Below are positions 5,837-8,356 of a stretch of 8,356 nucleotides of DNA, one piece after another. Origin of the DNA: Akkermansiaceae bacterium UBA2367 (lineage in GTDB: Bacteria; Verrucomicrobiota; Verrucomicrobiia; Verrucomicrobiales; DEV007); NCBI GenBank assembly GCA_002344525.1, contig DDTJ01000107.1:1-8356 (forward strand). The letters are read 5' to 3'. The translations under genes and the position numbers were made by a program. The notes under the pieces were generated by a model. That model saw only the letters and a list, made by a program, of their open reading frames with translations, was not told the DNA's origin and searched no databases. Within the stretch, counting starts at the first letter, position 1; every line of letters begins with the position of its first letter.

Positions 5837-6427
5837 TCAAAGTCCGGCGATCTTCAGGTTGCGGTAGTCGATGGCCATGTCGCGATCGCCGTGGAGTTGC
5901 AGGCCGATGGGGCCTTTCTCCTTGCCGGTCTCGCTGGTGTAGGTCATGACCTTCTTGCCGTTGAGGGAGACAACATACTCCATGCCGCGCACCTCGATGC
6001 GCATGTGGTTCCAGTCGTCCATTTTCAGCAGTTCGGCGACGCCTTTGGCTTCGACGGGGTAGCCTTTGCCGGGGATGTAGGGCGAGGCGGTCATGTCGCG
6101 CTTGAGCGAGCCGGAGATGCCGATCTGGATCTGGTCATCGCCCTTCACATGGACGCCGGAGTCGATGGTGCCGCTGACGAACTTGAATTCCAGCTCCACC
6201 ACGAAGTTCTCATACTCCTCCTCGGTCCAGAGGACGGAGCCTTTCTGGTCGGGGCTGCTGCGGATTTGCAGCACGCCGTCCTCGACGAGATACCAGATGT
6301 TGTCCTCGGGGGCCTTCCAGCCAGTGAGATCCTTGCCGTTGAAGAGGGGCTCGAATTTCTCTTCGGCGAAGAGGGGCGAGGTGAGGGCGAGGAGGGCGGT
6401 GGCAAGGAAAAGTCGGGAGATGTTCAT
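5837..6427 (-). CDS. secreted 3-keto-disaccharide hydrolase (DUF1080) domain protein
   Basis: A 196-residue protein made of one 3-keto-disaccharide hydrolase (DUF1080) domain, a concanavalin-like beta-sandwich expanded in Planctomycetota, Verrucomicrobiota and Bacteroidota. A signal peptide is clear from the ATG at 6427: MNISR, a hydrophobic core to about 20, then FA-EE, with probable cleavage after A21. The next in-frame starts upstream (6439, 6463) would put extra charged residues in front of it, so I rejected them. The hallmark LFNGKDLTGWKAPE lies at 28-41. The strands continue through ENFVVELEFKF (73-83), TIDSGVHVK (87-95), DDWNHMRIEVRG (137-148) and GPIGLQLHGDRDMAIDYRNL (172-191), all typical. 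No second domain is present. The protein likely acts in the periplasm or outside the cell on oxidised disaccharides, although many members are uncharacterised. chaA follows 23 bp downstream. Confidence 0.9.
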   Translation of the reverse strand: MNISRLFLATALLALTSPLFAEEKFEPLFNGKDLTGWKAPEDNIWYLVEDGVLQIRSSPDQKGSVLWTEEEYENFVVELEFKFVSGTIDSGVHVKGDDQIQIGISGSLKRDMTASPYIPGKGYPVEAKGVAELLKMDDWNHMRIEVRGMEYVVSLNGKKVMTYTSETGKEKGPIGLQLHGDRDMAIDYRNLKIAGL

Positions 6428-6500
6428 GTCCGCGAGCATGACTCGTTCCGTGGCGGCGGGCAAGCCCTGATCTACGTAACATAGAGGGTCATTTCTCCAC

Positions 6501-6656
6501 CTGCATGGATTTGCGGAAATTCGCGGTATTTGCGGCCATCCGCGTTAAAAAACGAGGAACGCAGATGAGCGCGGATGAAACGCGGATGACCGCAAATGAT
6601 GGAGCAAGTGGAAGCGCTCCGTCATTTCCTCTGGCCTTCGCCCACGAATCCTTCGT
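6501..6656. repeat. tandem repeat copy 1 (~156 bp), with internal hairpin and degenerate glnS-tail copy
   Basis: This stretch matches 6657-6805 along its length: CTGCATGGATTTGCG at its start recurs at 6657, AAAAAACGAGGAACGC (6547-6562) at 6704, GTCATTTCC (6621) at 6775 and GCCTTCGCCCACG (6634-6646) at 6789, at offsets of 154-157 bp. Inside, an arm at 6509-6546 pairs imperfectly with 6558-6597 around the AAAAAACGAGG loop, giving a hairpin with arms of almost 40 nt built from ~11-bp units of the ATCCGCG/TTGCGG type. The last ~30 bp (6621-6651) resemble the 3' end of glnS but carry a one-base indel. An apparent plus-strand frame through both copies is repeat sequence, not a gene. Confidence 0.8.
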
Positions 6657-6805
6657 CTGCATGGATTTGCGAAAATTTGCGAATATCCGCGGGCATCTGC
6701 GTCAAAAAACGAGGAACGCGAATGACCGCAAATGTGCGCGAATAGCCGCGAATGGATCAGGCTAGGACCTCCCCGTCATTTCCCCTTCGCCTTCGCCCAC
6801 GCGTC
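6657..6805. repeat. tandem repeat copy 2 (~149 bp), running into the 3' end of glnS
   Basis: The second copy of the unit. Its hairpin arms are 6665-6703 and 6715-6753, again around AAAAAACGAGG (6704-6714). The loop is identical between copies while the arms differ at many positions, yet each copy still folds. The final ~30 bp (6776-6805) are coding sequence for the last residues and stop of glutaminyl-tRNA synthetase. On the minus strand the hairpin lies just past the glnS stop and could stabilise or terminate its transcript. Confidence 0.8.
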
Positions 6806-8356
6806 CCGCAAACCGACGGTGCGGTTGAAGACGGAGCGGCCTGGTTCGCCGTCGGGATCGACGCAGAAATAGCCGAGGCGCTCGAATTGCACGGTCCCGC
6901 CCGCCGGAATCGCGGCGAGGCCCGGCTCGAGTTTCGCAGCGGTCAGCACTTTCAGCGAATCGGGATTGAGATGGTCGAGGAAGGAGCCTTCGCCCCGGTC
7001 GGGGAACTCGGTCGCGAAGAGCCGGTCGTAGAGCCGCACCTCGGCCTCGATGGCGTGGCGGGCGCTGACCCAGTGGATCGTGGCCTTCACTTTGCGGCCG
7101 TCGGGCGGGTTCTCGCCCCCGCGCGTCTCGGGGTCGTAGGTGCAGCGCAGCCCGACGATCTCGCCGTTGGCGTCCTTTACGACCTCCTCGCAACGGATGA
7201 AGTAGCCGGAGCGCAGCCGCACCTCGGCACCGGGGGAGAGGCGGAAATACTTCGGCGGAGGCACCTCCATGAAATCCTCGCGCTCGATGTAGAGCTCGCG
7301 GCAGAAGGGGACGGTGCGGGTCCCGGCGGAGGGATCCTCGGGATTGTTCACCGCCTCCATCTCCTCGACGAGATCCTCGGGGTAGTTCGTCAGGACGACC
7401 TTGATGGGATCGAGCACGGCCATGAAGCGCGGGGCGGTGCGGTTCAGCACCTCGCGCACGGCGGCTTCGAGAAGGGAGATGTCGTTGGTGCTCTCGTATT
7501 TGGTGATCCCGATGGTTTTGCAGAATTGCCGCACCGCCTCGGGCGGGTAGCCGCGCCGCCGGATGCCGGAGATCGTGGGCATGCGGGGGTCGTCCCAGCC
7601 GCTCACATGTCCCTCGGTGACGAGTTGGAGGAGCTTGCGCTTGCTCATCACCGTGTAGTTCAAGTTCAGCCGGGAGAACTCGATCTGGCGAGGGCGCGAG
7701 GGTATGGGCAGTTGTTCTAGGAACCAGTCGTAGAGGGGGCGGTGGTTCTCGAACTCAAGGGTGCAGAGCGAGTGGGTGATGTGCTCGATGGCGTCGCTCT
7801 GGCCGTGGGTGTAGTCGTACATCGGGTAGATGCACCATTGGTCGCCGGTGCGGTGGTGCTCGGCGTGGAGGATGCGGTAGAGAACCGGGTCGCGCAGGTT
7901 CAGGTTCGGGTGCGCCATGTCGATTTTGGCGCGCAGCACCTTCTCGCCGTCGCCGAATTCCCCGGCCTTCATGCGGGCGAAGAGGTCGAGGTTCTCCTCG
8001 ATGCCGCGGTCCCGCCACGGGCTCTCGGTTCCGGGCGTCTGCAAATCACCCCGGGTGGCGCGGATCTCCTCGGCGCTCTGCTCGTCGACGTAGGCCTTGC
8101 CCTCCCGGATCAGAAACACGGCCCAGTCGTGGAGCTGGCCGAAGTAGTCCGAGGCGAAATAGAGGTGTTCTCCCCAGTCGAAGCCGAGCCAGCGGATGTC
8201 GGCCTGGATCGATTCGACGTATTCGACCTCCTCCTTCGTCGGGTTCGTGTCGTCGAAGCGCAGGTGGCAGCGCCCGCCGTATTCCTCGGCGATGCCGAAA
8301 TTCAGGCAGATCGACTTGGCGTGACCGAGGTGCAGGTAGCCGTTCGGCTCGGGCGG
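6776..8356 (-). CDS. glnS: glutaminyl-tRNA synthetase (GlnRS), N-terminus cut by window
   Basis: A class I aminoacyl-tRNA synthetase that attaches glutamine to tRNA-Gln in the cytoplasm. The window holds 526 residues, starting in the first core motif: PPEPNGYLHLGHAKSICLNF, with the HIGH-type signature HLGH at residues 9-12. The KMSKR-type signature is VMSKR (236-240). Compared with E. coli GlnRS (HIGH at 40-43, MSKR near 268), about 31 residues are missing and the full protein would be near 557, against about 554 in E. coli. FDDTNPTKEEVEYVESI (35-51) and WCIYPMYDYTHGQSDAIEHI (179-198) favour GlnRS over a GluRS. The C-terminal half holds the anticodon-binding beta-barrels (from about 310), ending FNRTVGLRDAWAKAKGK. 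No YqeY-like extension follows. Its presence means this organism charges tRNA-Gln directly rather than only through GatCAB. The 3' end lies inside a tandem repeat copy. Confidence 0.97.
   Translation of the reverse strand, partial: PPEPNGYLHLGHAKSICLNFGIAEEYGGRCHLRFDDTNPTKEEVEYVESIQADIRWLGFDWGEHLYFASDYFGQLHDWAVFLIREGKAYVDEQSAEEIRATRGDLQTPGTESPWRDRGIEENLDLFARMKAGEFGDGEKVLRAKIDMAHPNLNLRDPVLYRILHAEHHRTGDQWCIYPMYDYTHGQSDAIEHITHSLCTLEFENHRPLYDWFLEQLPIPSRPRQIEFSRLNLNYTVMSKRKLLQLVTEGHVSGWDDPRMPTISGIRRRGYPPEAVRQFCKTIGITKYESTNDISLLEAAVREVLNRTAPRFMAVLDPIKVVLTNYPEDLVEEMEAVNNPEDPSAGTRTVPFCRELYIEREDFMEVPPPKYFRLSPGAEVRLRSGYFIRCEEVVKDANGEIVGLRCTYDPETRGGENPPDGRKVKATIHWVSARHAIEAEVRLYDRLFATEFPDRGEGSFLDHLNPDSLKVLTAAKLEPGLAAIPAGGTVQFERLGYFCVDPDGEPGRSVFNRTVGLRDAWAKAKGK

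Noticed and set aside
4986..5867. 293-residue plus-strand open frame opposite chaA
   Set aside because: Shadow of a high-GC3 gene, rich in G, R, E and D; chaA on the other strand is clearly recognisable.
6505..6765. 86-residue plus-strand open frame in the spacer between the DUF1080 gene and glnS
   Set aside because: It is a translation of the two tandem repeat copies; the MDLRKFA segment appears twice for that reason. No sign of a real gene.
6501..6805. CRISPR array, suggested by repeated short units
   Set aside because: There are only two long copies, with no regular repeat/spacer alternation, and the short units form palindromic arms rather than identical direct repeats.
6752..7720. 322-residue plus-strand open frame opposite glnS
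   Set aside because: Antisense to a clear GlnRS with conserved motifs; no domain visible.

Overview
The window looks like a high-GC (roughly 60-65 %) Gram-negative chromosome. The most likely source is a member of the Planctomycetota-Verrucomicrobiota-Chlamydiota group, probably a verrucomicrobium. The reasons are a secreted 3-keto-disaccharide hydrolase (DUF1080) protein, a divergent secreted 'neutral ceramidase N-terminal' protein, a SpoIIM-like/RDD membrane pair, a bacterial-type glutaminyl-tRNA synthetase, and intergenic spaces filled with hairpin-forming repeats. This placement is an inference from gene content; there is no rRNA gene here to test it.

Layout. (1) Positions 2-687, plus strand, visibly lower in GC: the 3' part of an HNH endonuclease gene, ATGA-coupled to a small multi-pass membrane protein gene. 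(2) 674-983: no gene, but a 193-bp inverted-repeat-bounded element (674-866) and a near-perfect 14-bp-stem palindrome (874-904). (3) 984-2797, minus strand: a two-gene operon, spoIIM-like then RDD, with a TGATG stop/start overlap. (4) 2798-2945: a divergent intergenic region with an 8-bp dyad. (5) 2946-4561, plus strand: a small unknown protein gene TGATG-coupled to a signal-peptide-bearing ceramidase-like protein gene. (6) 4562-4736: a convergent spacer with an 18-bp perfect inverted repeat. (7) 4737-6427, minus strand: a DUF1080 gene followed 23 bp later by a ChaA-type Ca2+/H+ antiporter gene. (8) 6428-6775: about 350 bp without a gene, holding two tandem copies of a ~155-bp repeat whose second copy runs into the 3' end of glnS. 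(9) 6776-8356, minus strand: glnS, lacking about its first 31 codons beyond the window edge.

How the genes relate. The SpoIIM-like and RDD proteins are both integral membrane proteins and probably work together; their function is not established. The DUF1080 and ceramidase-like proteins both appear exported, which fits a life of degrading polysaccharides and glycoconjugates. glnS is housekeeping. The HNH/membrane-protein pair is the only plausibly horizontally acquired cargo.

I do not see a clear undescribed multi-gene system. The observations most worth following are the repeats. One is a tandem duplication that appears to have copied the tail of glnS. Another is an element whose terminal repeat supplies the last codons of the small membrane protein. 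Next come the ceramidase-like protein that lacks the expected nucleophilic serine, with its coupled small partner, and the HNH/membrane-protein pair.
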